From NCBI GenBank assembly GCA_905221125.1, contig CAJNBY010000008.1, positions 15,117 to 79,116 of the forward strand: a stretch of DNA of 64,000 nucleotides, read 5' to 3'. The stretch comes from a bacterium. Lineage in GTDB: Bacteria; Bacillota; Bacilli; Lactobacillales; Streptococcaceae. The notes under the pieces were generated by a model. It was not told the origin of the DNA and made no database searches. It saw only the letters and a program-made list of their open reading frames with translations. How positions within the stretch are numbered: position 1 is the stretch's first letter; every line of letters starts with the position of its first letter. This document shows, one piece after another, positions 46,480 through 55,134 of the stretch. The position numbers and the translations under genes are program-made.

Positions 46480-47513
46480 AACCTTGCAATAATGGCTTCT
46501 GTCATTTCCTTGGTCGAAGCCTGTCCACCTATATCTCTTGTTAAAACACCAGCCGCTAAACTTGCCTCAACAGCACGTTCGATACGCTCCGCATCCTCAT
46601 AACGTCCAAAGCTGTCTCTCAACATCATAGCAACAGATAATATCATGGAGATAGGATTAGCAATTCCTTGACCTGCAATATCAGGAGCTGAACCGTGAAT
46701 GGGTTCATAGAGACTTGGACCCTTTTCAGAGTGACTGGCTGATGGCATAACCCCAAGTGTGCCAGATAGAACGCTTGATTCATCAGATAAGATATCTCCG
46801 AAAAGATTCTCCGTCACGATGACATCAAACTTAGCAGGATTGGTAATCATGAGCATGGCAGCTGAGTCTACCAACTGGTGTTCCAAGGTTACATCTGGGA
46901 AATCCTGCGCGACTTCCTCAGCCACTTTCCGCCAGAGTTTTGATGTCGCTAGAACATTTTGCTTATCGATACTGGTCACGATTTTTCTGCGATTTCTTGC
47001 AACTTCAAAGGCCTTACGAATAATCCGTTCTACTTCCTCATAGCTATAGTCGTTGATATCACGCGCTTTTCGCTCTTCAAGGATATGGTCCCCAAAGTAG
47101 ATACCACCTGTCAACTCACGCACAACTACAAAATCTACACCAGCAATTCGTTCTGGTTTGAGTGGTGACAAATGTTTGAGACTATCAAAGATTTTTACAG
47201 GCCGAATGTTAGCGTAAAGATTGAGTTCCTTACGGAGAGACAGCAGGCCTTGTTCAGGGCGAACCGCTGCTCCATCATACTGAGGACTACCGATAGCTGC
47301 TAGTAGGATAGCATCTGCTTCCCTACTTGCCTTGAGGGTTTCATCAGGTAAGGGATGCCCTGCAGCATCAATACCTGCACCTCCGAAGGGTCGTCTGTCA
47401 ATCTCATAGTCAAAATCTGTTTTTTCAGCTAGAGCCTCCAGAACCTCTAAACCGGCCTCCATGATTTCTGGACCGATTCCGTCCCCTGCTAGAGCTACTA
47501 TTTTCTTTGTCAT
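46476..47513 (-). CDS. leuB: 3-isopropylmalate dehydrogenase
   Basis: LeuB oxidises and decarboxylates 3-isopropylmalate to 2-oxoisocaproate with NAD. The 345-residue protein has IVALAGDGIGPEIMEAGLEVL at the N terminus, the substrate arginines in LYANIRPVKIF and VVRELTGGIYFG, the metal-binding NLFGDILSDESSVLSGTLGVMPSAS (about residues 234-258) and HGSAPDIAGQGIANP, a determinant of NAD use. It lies 11 bases after leuA. Confidence 0.96.
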   Translation of the reverse strand: MTKKIVALAGDGIGPEIMEAGLEVLEALAEKTDFDYEIDRRPFGGAGIDAAGHPLPDETLKASREADAILLAAIGSPQYDGAAVRPEQGLLSLRKELNLYANIRPVKIFDSLKHLSPLKPERIAGVDFVVVRELTGGIYFGDHILEERKARDINDYSYEEVERIIRKAFEVARNRRKIVTSIDKQNVLATSKLWRKVAEEVAQDFPDVTLEHQLVDSAAMLMITNPAKFDVIVTENLFGDILSDESSVLSGTLGVMPSASHSEKGPSLYEPIHGSAPDIAGQGIANPISMILSVAMMLRDSFGRYEDAERIERAVEASLAAGVLTRDIGGQASTKEMTEAIIARL

Positions 47514-47524
47514 AGCCTTCTCCT

Positions 47525-49087
47525 TTACACACTAGGCATGTCGCGATAGGAAACGCTACGTCCCATCTCACCAGCATTCTCTTTTTGAACAAAGGTGTTG
47601 GCATTGATATAGGCAATAGCCGAAGCCTTCAATACATCGAAATCAAGACCTGCTGCGTTAAAGATGGTTTCTGTATCTCTGTTTTCAACAGTAACCAAGA
47701 CACGAGCTTGAGCATCAATTCCATCTGTTACCGCGTCAATAGTATAGGACACCAAGCGGACGGATTGGTTAAAGAACTTATCGATAGCGTTAAAGATTGC
47801 TTCAACGGAACCTTGCCCTGTCGCATTAAATTCAACTTTCTCACCATCCATATTGGCTAGGCTAACGAGTGCTTCAATGTCATTGTCTGCATGAGTTTGA
47901 AGTTGCAAATCATCAAAGTGGAAGCCTTCTGGATTTTCAACCATGGTTCCAGCGACCAGAGCTCGAATATCTGCATCTGTGATTTCTTGCTTCTTATCGG
48001 CCAGAGCCTTGAACTTAGCAAAGAGCGGTTTGATATCTTCTTCTGTATAATCTAGGGCCAATTCTCTTAGTTTCTCAACAAAGGCATGGCGGCCAGACAA
48101 TTTACCAAGCGGAAGACTATTACTCTTAACTCCAACCAATTCAGGGGTGATAATTTCATAAGTAAGAGGATTTTTAAGGACTCCGTCTTGGTGAATACCA
48201 GATTCGTGAGAAAAGGCATTACCACCAACCACAGCCTTGTTTTTAGGAACTGGAATACCAGAGAAGCGTGAAACCATTTCTGACGTATTCATTGTTTCAT
48301 CCAAAACAATATCACTAGTTGCTTGGAAGAAATCCTCACGAATCTTCAAAGCAACAGCTACTTCTTCAAGAGCAACATTACCTGCGCGTTCACCGATACC
48401 ATTAATAGTTCCCTGGACACGTCCAGCACCGTGTTTAATTGCTGTCAAAGTATTTGCAGTTGCCATACCGAGATCATCATGACAGTGGACACCAAAGACA
48501 ACTTTATGATCTGATTTAATATTTTCAGTCAAGTGATCAAAGATGCGTGCAAACTCTTCTGGCGTGGTGAATCCAACCGTGTCAGGGATATTGATATAAG
48601 ACGCACCAGCATCAACCGCTGTTTGAACGACTTGTAATAGGAAATCCAACTCTGTTCTAGTCGCATCCTCTGGAGAGAATTCGACCACTTCAAACTTAGA
48701 ACGTGCATAAGAGACATGCTCCTTAATAGCTTCTAGAATCTCTTCCTTGCTCTTATTGAGCTTGTACTTGCGGTGAATCGGACTGGTAGCGATAAAGACA
48801 TGAATCTGTGGATACTTGGCATCCTTAAGTGCCTCATAACAAGCATCAATATCAGATTTTACAGAACGAGCTAATCCTGTCACTGCTGTTTTTTTCATGG
48901 CTTTAGCAATTTCTTGAACGGCTATAAATGAATCTGGACTAGCAGCCGGAAAACCAGCTTCAATTACAGAAATTCCCCATTTCTCCAGCTGTCTTGCAAT
49001 GGAAACTTTTTCCTTTATTGAGAAGTTAACACCAGGTGTTTGTTCCCCATCACGAAGACTTGTATCAAAAAATTCAACTTTACGCAT
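47525..49087 (-). CDS. leuA: 2-isopropylmalate synthase
   Basis: LeuA condenses acetyl-CoA and 2-oxoisovalerate, the committed step of leucine synthesis. The 520-residue protein has the DRE-TIM motif DTSLRDGEQTPGVNF (residues 8-22), GVHCHDDLGMATANTLTAIKHGA (metal-binding histidines, about residues 201-223), NAFSHESGIHQDGVLK, and a C-terminal LeuA dimer domain that binds leucine (about 395-510). Leucine feedback inhibition is therefore likely. It follows an attenuator leader. Confidence 0.97.
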   Translation of the reverse strand: MRKVEFFDTSLRDGEQTPGVNFSIKEKVSIARQLEKWGISVIEAGFPAASPDSFIAVQEIAKAMKKTAVTGLARSVKSDIDACYEALKDAKYPQIHVFIATSPIHRKYKLNKSKEEILEAIKEHVSYARSKFEVVEFSPEDATRTELDFLLQVVQTAVDAGASYINIPDTVGFTTPEEFARIFDHLTENIKSDHKVVFGVHCHDDLGMATANTLTAIKHGAGRVQGTINGIGERAGNVALEEVAVALKIREDFFQATSDIVLDETMNTSEMVSRFSGIPVPKNKAVVGGNAFSHESGIHQDGVLKNPLTYEIITPELVGVKSNSLPLGKLSGRHAFVEKLRELALDYTEEDIKPLFAKFKALADKKQEITDADIRALVAGTMVENPEGFHFDDLQLQTHADNDIEALVSLANMDGEKVEFNATGQGSVEAIFNAIDKFFNQSVRLVSYTIDAVTDGIDAQARVLVTVENRDTETIFNAAGLDFDVLKASAIAYINANTFVQKENAGEMGRSVSYRDMPSV

Positions 49088-49116
49088 AAGATTTCCCCTT
49101 TTCCAAATGTGGTTTT

Positions 49117-49154
49117 TAAAAAAACATCTCGCTTAGAAGTCCAAGCGAGATGTT
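49117..49154 (-). terminator. leu attenuator terminator
   Basis: On the minus strand AACATCTCGCTT (complement of 49143-49154) and AAGCGAGATGTT (complement of 49123-49134) form a perfect 12-base stem with an 8-base loop, followed by seven T. It lies between the leader peptide and leuA. Confidence 0.93.
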
Positions 49155-49171
49155 GATTCACTCCCGCTTGG
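49141..49171 (-). promoter_or_regulatory. leu antiterminator
   Basis: CCAAGCG in the upstream part (complement of 49165-49171) can pair with CGCTTGG at the 5' arm of the terminator (complement of 49141-49147), which would stop the terminator from forming. Confidence 0.75.
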
Positions 49172-49182
49172 TAAGCCAAACA

Positions 49183-49207
49183 GGACTAATGCTTTTTGCA
49201 CTAGCCC
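49183..49207 (-). promoter_or_regulatory. leu leader pause hairpin
   Basis: GGGCTAGTGC and GCATTAGTCC form a 10-pair stem (two G-U) around AAAAA. It includes the stop codon of the leader peptide, so a ribosome stalled on leucine codons or finishing translation would change its folding. Confidence 0.75.
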
Positions 49208-49254
49208 GAGTACCTCAACAACAAAGCAAATTGATTAAACTTAACTGTTTTCAT
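49201..49254 (-). CDS. leuL: leu operon leader peptide
   Basis: This short frame encodes MKTVKFNQFALLLRYSG. Three consecutive leucine codons (TTG TTG TTG) sit just before the pause hairpin. A GAAGGAGA ribosome site precedes the ATG. The terminator, antiterminator and pause structures downstream complete a classical attenuator: leucine starvation stalls the ribosome at Leu-Leu-Leu and favours the antiterminator. The peptide itself has no expected function. Confidence 0.88.
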   Translation of the reverse strand: MKTVKFNQFALLLRYSG

Positions 49255-49290
49255 GTTTGACTTTCTCCTTCGTTTGATATCTTGTTTAGT

Positions 49291-49319
49291 ATTTTAGCAT
49301 AGACAAAACTACTTGTCAA
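49291..49319 (-). promoter_or_regulatory. promoter of the leucine operon
   Basis: The minus strand shows TTGACA (complement of 49314-49319) and TAAAAT (complement of 49291-49296) with 17-base spacing, 37 bases before the leader peptide. Confidence 0.85.
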
Positions 49320-49331
49320 GAAAAAATCCAA

Positions 49332-49346
49332 TATTTTCTGAAAATT
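49332..49346. promoter_or_regulatory. CodY box of the leucine operon
   Basis: TATTTTCTGAAAATT matches the CodY consensus AATTTTCWGAAAATT at 14 of 15 positions. It lies 12 bases upstream of the -35 hexamer. CodY represses amino-acid synthesis when branched-chain amino acids are plentiful. Confidence 0.8.
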
Positions 49347-49401
49347 TCTTCAGTATAGAATATTTAGCTAATTGAAAGTTCTTGAAAATCCTTGAAATAT
49401 T

Positions 49402-50058
49402 TCATTTTTTAGAGGTTAAGCTCCAACTTTTCTCTATCAATTCCAGTACCATTTCATCTGACAAAGTATCATCAAAAGCCACACTAATCCAGTAGCGTTT
49501 GTTCATATGAAAAGCTGGATAAATACCCTTTTGTGAAAGTAAGTCCGCTACTTGGTCGTGTTTGAGGTTAATTGCTTCGACTAGACCTTTTCTACCCTTT
49601 TCAAGTTTATCCCAAGAAATTTTCATCAAAACAGCATACCACTTTTGATTGCCTTCATGTCTTAACACTGCCGTATCAGGCGATTTCTCCCACAGATACT
49701 CCAACTGGTTTCCATACTTTTCCTGAACTTGAGTCATGATACGCTTTGTCTGAGGGCAGATAAAATCCTGCACATCAAAACAAGGCTTCCGTATCTGGTA
49801 AAGAATCTCCAAACAAGCCTCACGGACACTTGCAACAAAACTTCCTCTCATACTTTCCATATGCACTTGAGGATAGAGGTCACCCGTTTCCCGGTCAAAG
49901 ACCTGAAAGCTCACATTATCAGTAGTGATGGAGACTGTCATGACAAAGTCACCCTGCAAAATCTGACAACTATAGGTCCAAACTCCACTACTTTTTAAAA
50001 AACCATAGGCATGGGCCTTTTCTTGATTAAACTGATAAGATTTAAAAATTTCAAACAT
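49402..50058 (-). CDS. MmcQ/YjbR family protein
   Basis: This 218-residue protein of unknown function has an N-terminal extension (about residues 1-100). Its C-terminal part follows the MmcQ/YjbR (CyaY-like, DNA-binding-like fold) pattern: YLWEKSPDTAVLRHEGNQKWYAVLMKI, LKHDQVADLLSQKGIYPAFHMNKRYWISVAFDD. No enzymatic motif is visible. It is upstream of and on the same strand as the leu region, but the leucine promoter separates them. Confidence 0.78.
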   Translation of the reverse strand: MFEIFKSYQFNQEKAHAYGFLKSSGVWTYSCQILQGDFVMTVSITTDNVSFQVFDRETGDLYPQVHMESMRGSFVASVREACLEILYQIRKPCFDVQDFICPQTKRIMTQVQEKYGNQLEYLWEKSPDTAVLRHEGNQKWYAVLMKISWDKLEKGRKGLVEAINLKHDQVADLLSQKGIYPAFHMNKRYWISVAFDDTLSDEMVLELIEKSWSLTSKK

Positions 50059-50101
50059 AAGTGAAAACTGCTACCCAAAGCTAGCAGTTCCTTTCTATTT
50101 T

Positions 50102-50734
50102 CTAAAAGACAACCTTGGTTCCATGCAATTGTGTTACACCCAGCTGGTCGATAAAGGTTTGACGGTTGTCCAAGTCAATTCCCCCACCTGGAAGAATTTC
50201 AATCTTACCTTTAGCATGTTCCAAAATTCTGTGATAGTGAGCAAAACGTTTGTCTAGAGAGTCGCCAGATACACCAGCACGAGTTAGGATACGAGTGACT
50301 CCAGCTTGACTGAGCCAGTCAATAGCCTCCAACTGGTCTTCATCACTCAATTCATCAAAGGCCATATGGAAGACAATTTCCATCCCTTTTGATGCAGCAA
50401 TTAACTTCTCCAGATTAGCTTTATCTAACTTCTTCTCAACAGTTAAAGCCCCAAATACAACTCCTTGACTTCCAGCCTGAGCAGTCAACCGAATATCTTC
50501 TAGCATGATAGCAATTTCCATATCATTATAAACAAAGTCGCCACCACGTGGACGAATCATGGTCATAATGGTCGAATCGTAGTTAGCTGCTAGTTCAACC
50601 GCTGCCTTGGTCACTCCATAGCTGGGGGTTGTTCCACCAACTGCTAGATTATCACAAAGTTCGATTCGGCGAGCTCCAGCCTGCATCGCTTTTTCAAGCA
50701 AGGTCACATTTTCAGCACAAAATTCGTAAATCAT
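50102..50734 (-). CDS. cutC: CutC family protein
   Basis: This 210-residue TIM-barrel protein has EFCAENVTLLEKAMQAGARRIELCDNLAVGG at the N terminus, MIRPRGGDFVYN and the C-terminal ILPGGGIDLDN, all CutC signatures. CutC has been linked to copper homeostasis in E. coli and enterococci, but the role is disputed and no enzyme activity is established. No copper genes are nearby. It lies 43 bases upstream of the MmcQ gene on the same strand. Confidence 0.9.
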   Translation of the reverse strand: MIYEFCAENVTLLEKAMQAGARRIELCDNLAVGGTTPSYGVTKAAVELAANYDSTIMTMIRPRGGDFVYNDMEIAIMLEDIRLTAQAGSQGVVFGALTVEKKLDKANLEKLIAASKGMEIVFHMAFDELSDEDQLEAIDWLSQAGVTRILTRAGVSGDSLDKRFAHYHRILEHAKGKIEILPGGGIDLDNRQTFIDQLGVTQLHGTKVVF

Positions 50735-50827
50735 TTGATTCTCCTTGAAGATTACTTTAAATTTATTATATCATATTGTTGTGAATATGCTTTCAATTTT
50801 ATCAAGGGAAATAGTTACAAATTTTAC

Positions 50828-51187
50828 TTATTCTTTGTCTGGAATAACCTTAAAGAGATAGTAGGTGATAAAGATGGTCAAAGCTCCCAGACCAATTTTG
50901 ACTGGTAATAGAGGAGCAAAATAAATGGAAATTCCCATCAGAATGTAGATGGATACGATGATTTTTTTCTTACGTTCACGCGCAATAGACTTTGTCTCAC
51001 GAAAATCAGCTACATATACTTGATAGAGCTTGGTATGGTAAAGCCAATCTTCGAAGCGCTTAGAACTTCTAGAGAAACAAGCAATAGACAACAAAAGGAA
51101 AGGCGTTGTCGGTAACAAGGGTAAAACAACCCCAACAATAGCCAAAGCCAGTGATACAAAACCAATAATAAGATAAATAATACGCAT
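50828..51187 (-). CDS. DUF454 (YbaN-like) membrane protein
   Basis: The 119-residue protein has the DUF454 pattern: an N-terminal hydrophobic hairpin IGFVSLALAIVGVVLPLLPTTPFLLLSIACF (about residues 8-38), then SSKRFEDWLYHTKLY, and two more hydrophobic segments after a basic stretch (RERKKK). Its function is unknown. It appears monocistronic, between the topA terminator and cutC. Confidence 0.85.
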   Translation of the reverse strand: MRIIYLIIGFVSLALAIVGVVLPLLPTTPFLLLSIACFSRSSKRFEDWLYHTKLYQVYVADFRETKSIARERKKKIIVSIYILMGISIYFAPLLPVKIGLGALTIFITYYLFKVIPDKE

Positions 51188-51259
51188 AACTACTCCTAAT
51201 TAAAATAATCTTCTTCTAGTTTCGCATACAATGATGAATTTTGTCAAGCTCCAACCAAA

Positions 51260-51288
51260 AAGAGCCTGAAATTCACTTTCAGGACTCT
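51260..51288 (-). terminator. Rho-independent terminator of topA
   Basis: Arms 51261-51271 and 51277-51288 pair (AGAGCCTGAAA with TTTCAGG-A-CTCT, one bulge) around 5 bases. On the minus strand a T-run follows. It lies 4 bases after the topA stop codon. Confidence 0.88.
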
Positions 51289-51292
51289 CCTC

Positions 51293-53380
51293 TTATTTAA
51301 TCTTTTCTTCCTCGTAGTCACCCTTGCCACAAACAACCTGCTTGCCACCACCACGGACTTTTTTCTCCATGAGGAAGTTGCCACATTTTGGACAGTCACG
51401 ACCAACAGGCTTGTCCCAAGAGGTAAATTCACATTCTGGATAGCGATTGCAACCATAGAAGAGGCGGTTACGTTTTGTTTTACGCTCAATGATTTGTCCC
51501 TGATGACAACTTGGACACTCAACACCAATCTCTTTCACGATTGCTTGGGTATGGCGGCAATCTGGGAAATTGCTACAAGCGTAGAACTTACCAAAACGAC
51601 CAAGTTTAATGACCATTGGACTACCACACACTTCACAATCAAATCCAGCTGGTTCATCCTTAATCTGGATTTTTTCCATTTCTTCTTCAGCCTTGGCGAC
51701 TTCTTTAGAGAATGGTTTGTAAAAGGCGTCTATAACACGTTGCCACTGCTCTTTTCCGACTTCGACATCATCCAGTTTGCCTTCCATTTCGGCTGTGAAG
51801 GTTACGTTTACGATATCTGGGAAATATTCAACGATAAGCTTGTTGACAATTTCACCCAACTCTGTTGGTTCAAAGCGTTTGGATGCAAGGCGAACATAGT
51901 AACGTTTCTGAATGGTTTCAATGGTAGGTGCGTAGGTTGACGGACGTCCAACCCCATTTTCCTCCAAGGTCTTAATCAATGTCGCTTCAGAATAGCGAGC
52001 AGGCGGTTGTGTGAAATGTTGTTCTGGTTTGCTATTAACCTGCTTAACCACATCTCCAATAGCCATATCTGGTAACATTTTATTCTTGTCAGAATCATTA
52101 TAAATGGCAAGATAACCATCAAACTTAACCTGACTACCATTAGCAGCAAATTGAACCCCATTTTGAGACAATTTAACAGCCATGGTATCAAAGACAGCAG
52201 CTGTCATCTGACTCGCTACAAAACGATTCCAGATAAGGGTATAAAGCTTAAGCTGATCCTTGTCCAGATACTTAGCGATGCTTTCCGGTGTATTAAAGAC
52301 GCTAGACGGACGAATAGCCTCGTGGGCATCCTGAGCTCCGGAAGCATTTTTAACCTTGCTACCATGCTTAGAATACTTGCTACCAAAACGGTCTGTAATG
52401 AAACTTGCTGCTTCGTTCTGCGCTACTGGACTGATACGAGTAGAGTCTGTACGCATATAGGTAATCAAACCTTGGACACCAGAACCGATATTAATTCCTT
52501 CATAGAGCTGTTGGGCAACCATCATGGTCTTTCGAGTACGGAAATTGATTTTATTAGCCGCATCCATCTGCATAGATGAAGTGGTATAAGGTAAAGGAGC
52601 ATTGCGTTTGCGCTCTTTCTTATCCACCTGATCCACTGAAAAGTCTTTACTAGTCAGACGAGACAAGACTTCCTTAACCTCGTCATTGCTAGTCAGTTTC
52701 AGCTTTTTACCATCTACTCCATAGAAGGAAGCCTGGAATTGCTTGGTTCCCTTTTTAAAGACGCCATCAATTGTCCAATATTCTTCTGGCTGGAAAGCAT
52801 TGATTTCATTTTCACGGTCAATGATGAGTTTAAGGGCAATAGACTGTACGCGACCTGCTGACAAGCCCTTCTTAACCTTCTTCCACAAAATAGGTGAAAT
52901 CGAATACCCTACCAAGCGGTCCAAGACACGACGAGCCTGTTGGGCATCGACCAAGTCCATATCAATCTTGCGTGGTTCTTTGAAAGCATTTTTGACTGCA
53001 TCCTTGGTGATTTCATTGAAGACCACACGATTGGCATCATTTTTATCCAAGTTGAGAATATGGGCCAAATGCCAAGAAATCGCTTCTCCTTCACGGTCCG
53101 GGTCACTCGCCAGAAAAACTTTATTAGCTTTTTTAGCTTCTTTTTTCAAGTCATTGATGAGAGGACCTTTTCCTCGGATATTGATATATTGCGGTTCATA
53201 ATTATTTTCAATATCGACGGACATACTGGATTTCTTCAAATCACGGATATGCCCGACACTGGCTAAAACCTTGTAGTTTCTGCCTAGATATTTTTCAATC
53301 GTCTTGGCCTTAGCAGGAGACTCCACGATGACTAGATTTTTTTTAACTGTTGATTTTTTCTTTTTTGTTGCCGTAGCCAC
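51293..53380 (-). CDS. topA: DNA topoisomerase I
   Basis: TopA relaxes negative supercoils by single-strand passage. The 695-residue type IA enzyme has a Toprim domain ([17 protein letters not shown] with the catalytic Glu; [11 protein letters not shown]), the active-site tyrosine in [14 protein letters not shown] (about residue 314), and three C-terminal zinc-finger motifs (CEVCGSPM...[15 protein letters not shown]...CNRYPEC, CPKCGNF). The frame extends six codons to an ATG at 53398. I chose GTG 53380 (then ATATKKKK) because AAAGGTG lies 7 bases upstream and it gives the usual length. Confidence 0.96.
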   Translation of the reverse strand: MATATKKKKSTVKKNLVIVESPAKAKTIEKYLGRNYKVLASVGHIRDLKKSSMSVDIENNYEPQYINIRGKGPLINDLKKEAKKANKVFLASDPDREGEAISWHLAHILNLDKNDANRVVFNEITKDAVKNAFKEPRKIDMDLVDAQQARRVLDRLVGYSISPILWKKVKKGLSAGRVQSIALKLIIDRENEINAFQPEEYWTIDGVFKKGTKQFQASFYGVDGKKLKLTSNDEVKEVLSRLTSKDFSVDQVDKKERKRNAPLPYTTSSMQMDAANKINFRTRKTMMVAQQLYEGINIGSGVQGLITYMRTDSTRISPVAQNEAASFITDRFGSKYSKHGSKVKNASGAQDAHEAIRPSSVFNTPESIAKYLDKDQLKLYTLIWNRFVASQMTAAVFDTMAVKLSQNGVQFAANGSQVKFDGYLAIYNDSDKNKMLPDMAIGDVVKQVNSKPEQHFTQPPARYSEATLIKTLEENGVGRPSTYAPTIETIQKRYYVRLASKRFEPTELGEIVNKLIVEYFPDIVNVTFTAEMEGKLDDVEVGKEQWQRVIDAFYKPFSKEVAKAEEEMEKIQIKDEPAGFDCEVCGSPMVIKLGRFGKFYACSNFPDCRHTQAIVKEIGVECPSCHQGQIIERKTKRNRLFYGCNRYPECEFTSWDKPVGRDCPKCGNFLMEKKVRGGGKQVVCGKGDYEEEKIK

Positions 53381-53497
53381 AGTATCACACCTTTTCAAAG
53401 TAATAAACTTTATAAAGTGTAAACCATTTTGCCATAACTGTCAAGACTTAGCACCTATATATAGAAGAAAAGTTTGTCTAGTAAGCGAAATTTCGTC

Positions 53498-54346
53498 TTA
53501 AAATTCAAATTCTGCAAGAACATCTTGCCCACTGGTGACCAATTTTGCTCCTTCCTGAATCAAATGATGGCAACCGTCTGATAGTCCATCTAAAATGCTA
53601 CCTGGAATAGCAAAGACATCGCGCCCTTCTTCCATTGCTCTCTCACAGGTAATGAGACTACCTGAACGCATCTTAGCCTCTGCTACAATCACACCACGGC
53701 AAAGTCCAGCAATGATGCGATTACGGGCAGGAAAATGAAATTTCAGAGGTTGTTCACCAGGTCCATATTCACTAAGAACCAGATGATCATTACCGATGTA
53801 GTCTTGCAAACGTTTATTGGCTTTAGGATAAAACACATCTAGACCTGTTCCAATCACTGCAATGGTTTTGCCACCATTCTGGAGAGCTGCCATATGAGCT
53901 GCTGTGTCAATTCCCTTGGCTAATCCACTGACGATAACCAGTTCATTTTCCAAACCCTGAATGACTTTTTCAACCGACTTAGCTCCCTGTTTGCTACAAG
54001 CACGACTACCCACAACCGCTACCTTAGGAAATTTCAAGAGGTCCAAATTTCCCTTGTAAAATAAAAGCACAGGTGCATCATAAATTTCACTCAAATCCCA
54101 AGGGTAACAGTCGTCTAAAATAGAGAAAGATGGAAACTTTTGAAACTCCTTCTCCAAATGCGCATCGTCTATCTGAAAATAACGTTCCATAAAAACGGCT
54201 GGATTTCGGCAACCTGATATATCTGCAATATCACCCAACAAAAGTTCTTGATCAACACTTTCACCGTATTCTAGTACTCTTAAAATCTGTTGATTGGTCA
54301 AACCTGATTTTTTAAACTTATAGATTTCATAGTTTGTGATTTTCAT
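53498..54346 (-). CDS. dprA: DNA processing protein DprA
   Basis: DprA loads RecA on incoming single-stranded DNA during transformation, and in pneumococcus also shuts off competence. The 282-residue protein has an N-terminal SAM-like region, then the Rossmann core: VAVVGSRACSKQGAKSVEK, VSGLAKGIDTAAHMAAL, IGTGLDVFYPKAN, FPARNRIIAGLCRGVIVAEA and GRDVFAIPGSILD. The ATG at 54346 (MKITNYEIYKFKKSG) is preferred over 54358. A perfect cin box lies 33 bases upstream, so ComX drives it. Confidence 0.96.
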   Translation of the reverse strand: MKITNYEIYKFKKSGLTNQQILRVLEYGESVDQELLLGDIADISGCRNPAVFMERYFQIDDAHLEKEFQKFPSFSILDDCYPWDLSEIYDAPVLLFYKGNLDLLKFPKVAVVGSRACSKQGAKSVEKVIQGLENELVIVSGLAKGIDTAAHMAALQNGGKTIAVIGTGLDVFYPKANKRLQDYIGNDHLVLSEYGPGEQPLKFHFPARNRIIAGLCRGVIVAEAKMRSGSLITCERAMEEGRDVFAIPGSILDGLSDGCHHLIQEGAKLVTSGQDVLAEFEF

Positions 54347-54379
54347 AAATAGCTCCATTTCTTTTTCTACTCATCTATC

Positions 54380-54387
54380 TATTCGTA
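54380..54387 (-). promoter_or_regulatory. ComX cin box upstream of dprA
   Basis: The minus strand reads TACGAATA, a perfect match to the competence sigma-factor core, preceded by a T-run. It directly abuts the U-tract of the licC terminator. Confidence 0.92.
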
Positions 54388-54426
54388 AAAAAATCAAAAA
54401 ACATCCGACTATTTCAGCCAGATGTT
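54388..54426 (-). terminator. Rho-independent terminator of the lic1 operon
   Basis: On the minus strand arms (complement of 54416-54426 and 54400-54410) pair over 11 positions including G-U pairs, with loop GAAAT, followed by TTTTTTGATTTTTT. Confidence 0.9.
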
Positions 54427-54433
54427 GGAATTT

Positions 54434-55123
54434 TTAATTTTCGTTTTTAAGAATTTCTTCTAATTTATGATAGTCTTGGACACTATCAATCTCATAGATG
54501 CTATTGCCTTCTAATTCTTCAACATAGACATCCAGCTCTTTGATATTGTCCTTAACCATATTGTCCCAGTAGAGATCTACAAATTCACCACTTGCATAGG
54601 CCTTGTCGATAAAGCTGACAATCTTTTCTGCTGTTGGAGCATCCCAGAAAGATACACCACTAAGAATACGACCTGCCTTGCTATCAACAGTAATGTCTTG
54701 AACCTTGTAGTCATCTCCATAGACCAAGAACCATTCGTTGGTACAATCTTCACGATAAACACTAAAATAAGTCGAACGTGTCAAATCATTGCGGAACATA
54801 TTTTTAAAGAGATAATTATCAGCATCAATAACATAGCTGTTAGCCAATTCTTCTTTTACAAGATAGAGAGAGTAAAAGTTATTGTAGTCAGCGTATTTAT
54901 CATTGAAAACGAGGCGGACACCGTATTTTTCTTTCAAGTAATCGAATTGTTCTTTAAGATAACCAACGATGATGATGATGTCATCGATCCCTTTTTCTTT
55001 AAGAAACTCAATTTGGTATTCAATTAAGGGTTTTTGATTAACCTGAACCAAGGCTTTAGGGGTATTTTCAGTCATAGGACGCAAGCGAGTTCCCAATCCC
55101 GCTGCTAAGATAATGGCTTTCAC
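54434..55123 (-). CDS. licC: choline-phosphate cytidylyltransferase
   Basis: LicC activates phosphocholine with CTP to CDP-choline for decoration of teichoic acids. The 229-residue nucleotidyltransferase has the loop AIILAAGLGTRLRPMTENTPKALVQV (residues 3-28; K22 conserved), LIEYQIEFLKEKGI, YVIDADNYLF (metal-binding aspartates) and ILSGVSFWD. It is last in the tarI-tarJ-licA-licB-licC operon, 11 bases after licB. Confidence 0.96.
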   Translation of the reverse strand: MKAIILAAGLGTRLRPMTENTPKALVQVNQKPLIEYQIEFLKEKGIDDIIIIVGYLKEQFDYLKEKYGVRLVFNDKYADYNNFYSLYLVKEELANSYVIDADNYLFKNMFRNDLTRSTYFSVYREDCTNEWFLVYGDDYKVQDITVDSKAGRILSGVSFWDAPTAEKIVSFIDKAYASGEFVDLYWDNMVKDNIKELDVYVEELEGNSIYEIDSVQDYHKLEEILKNEN

Positions 55124-55134
55124 ACGAATCTCCT

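Noticed and set aside
49117..49260. A T-box leader for the leucine operon
   Set aside because: No T-box sequence or specifier loop is visible, and the leader peptide with Leu codons explains the structure better.
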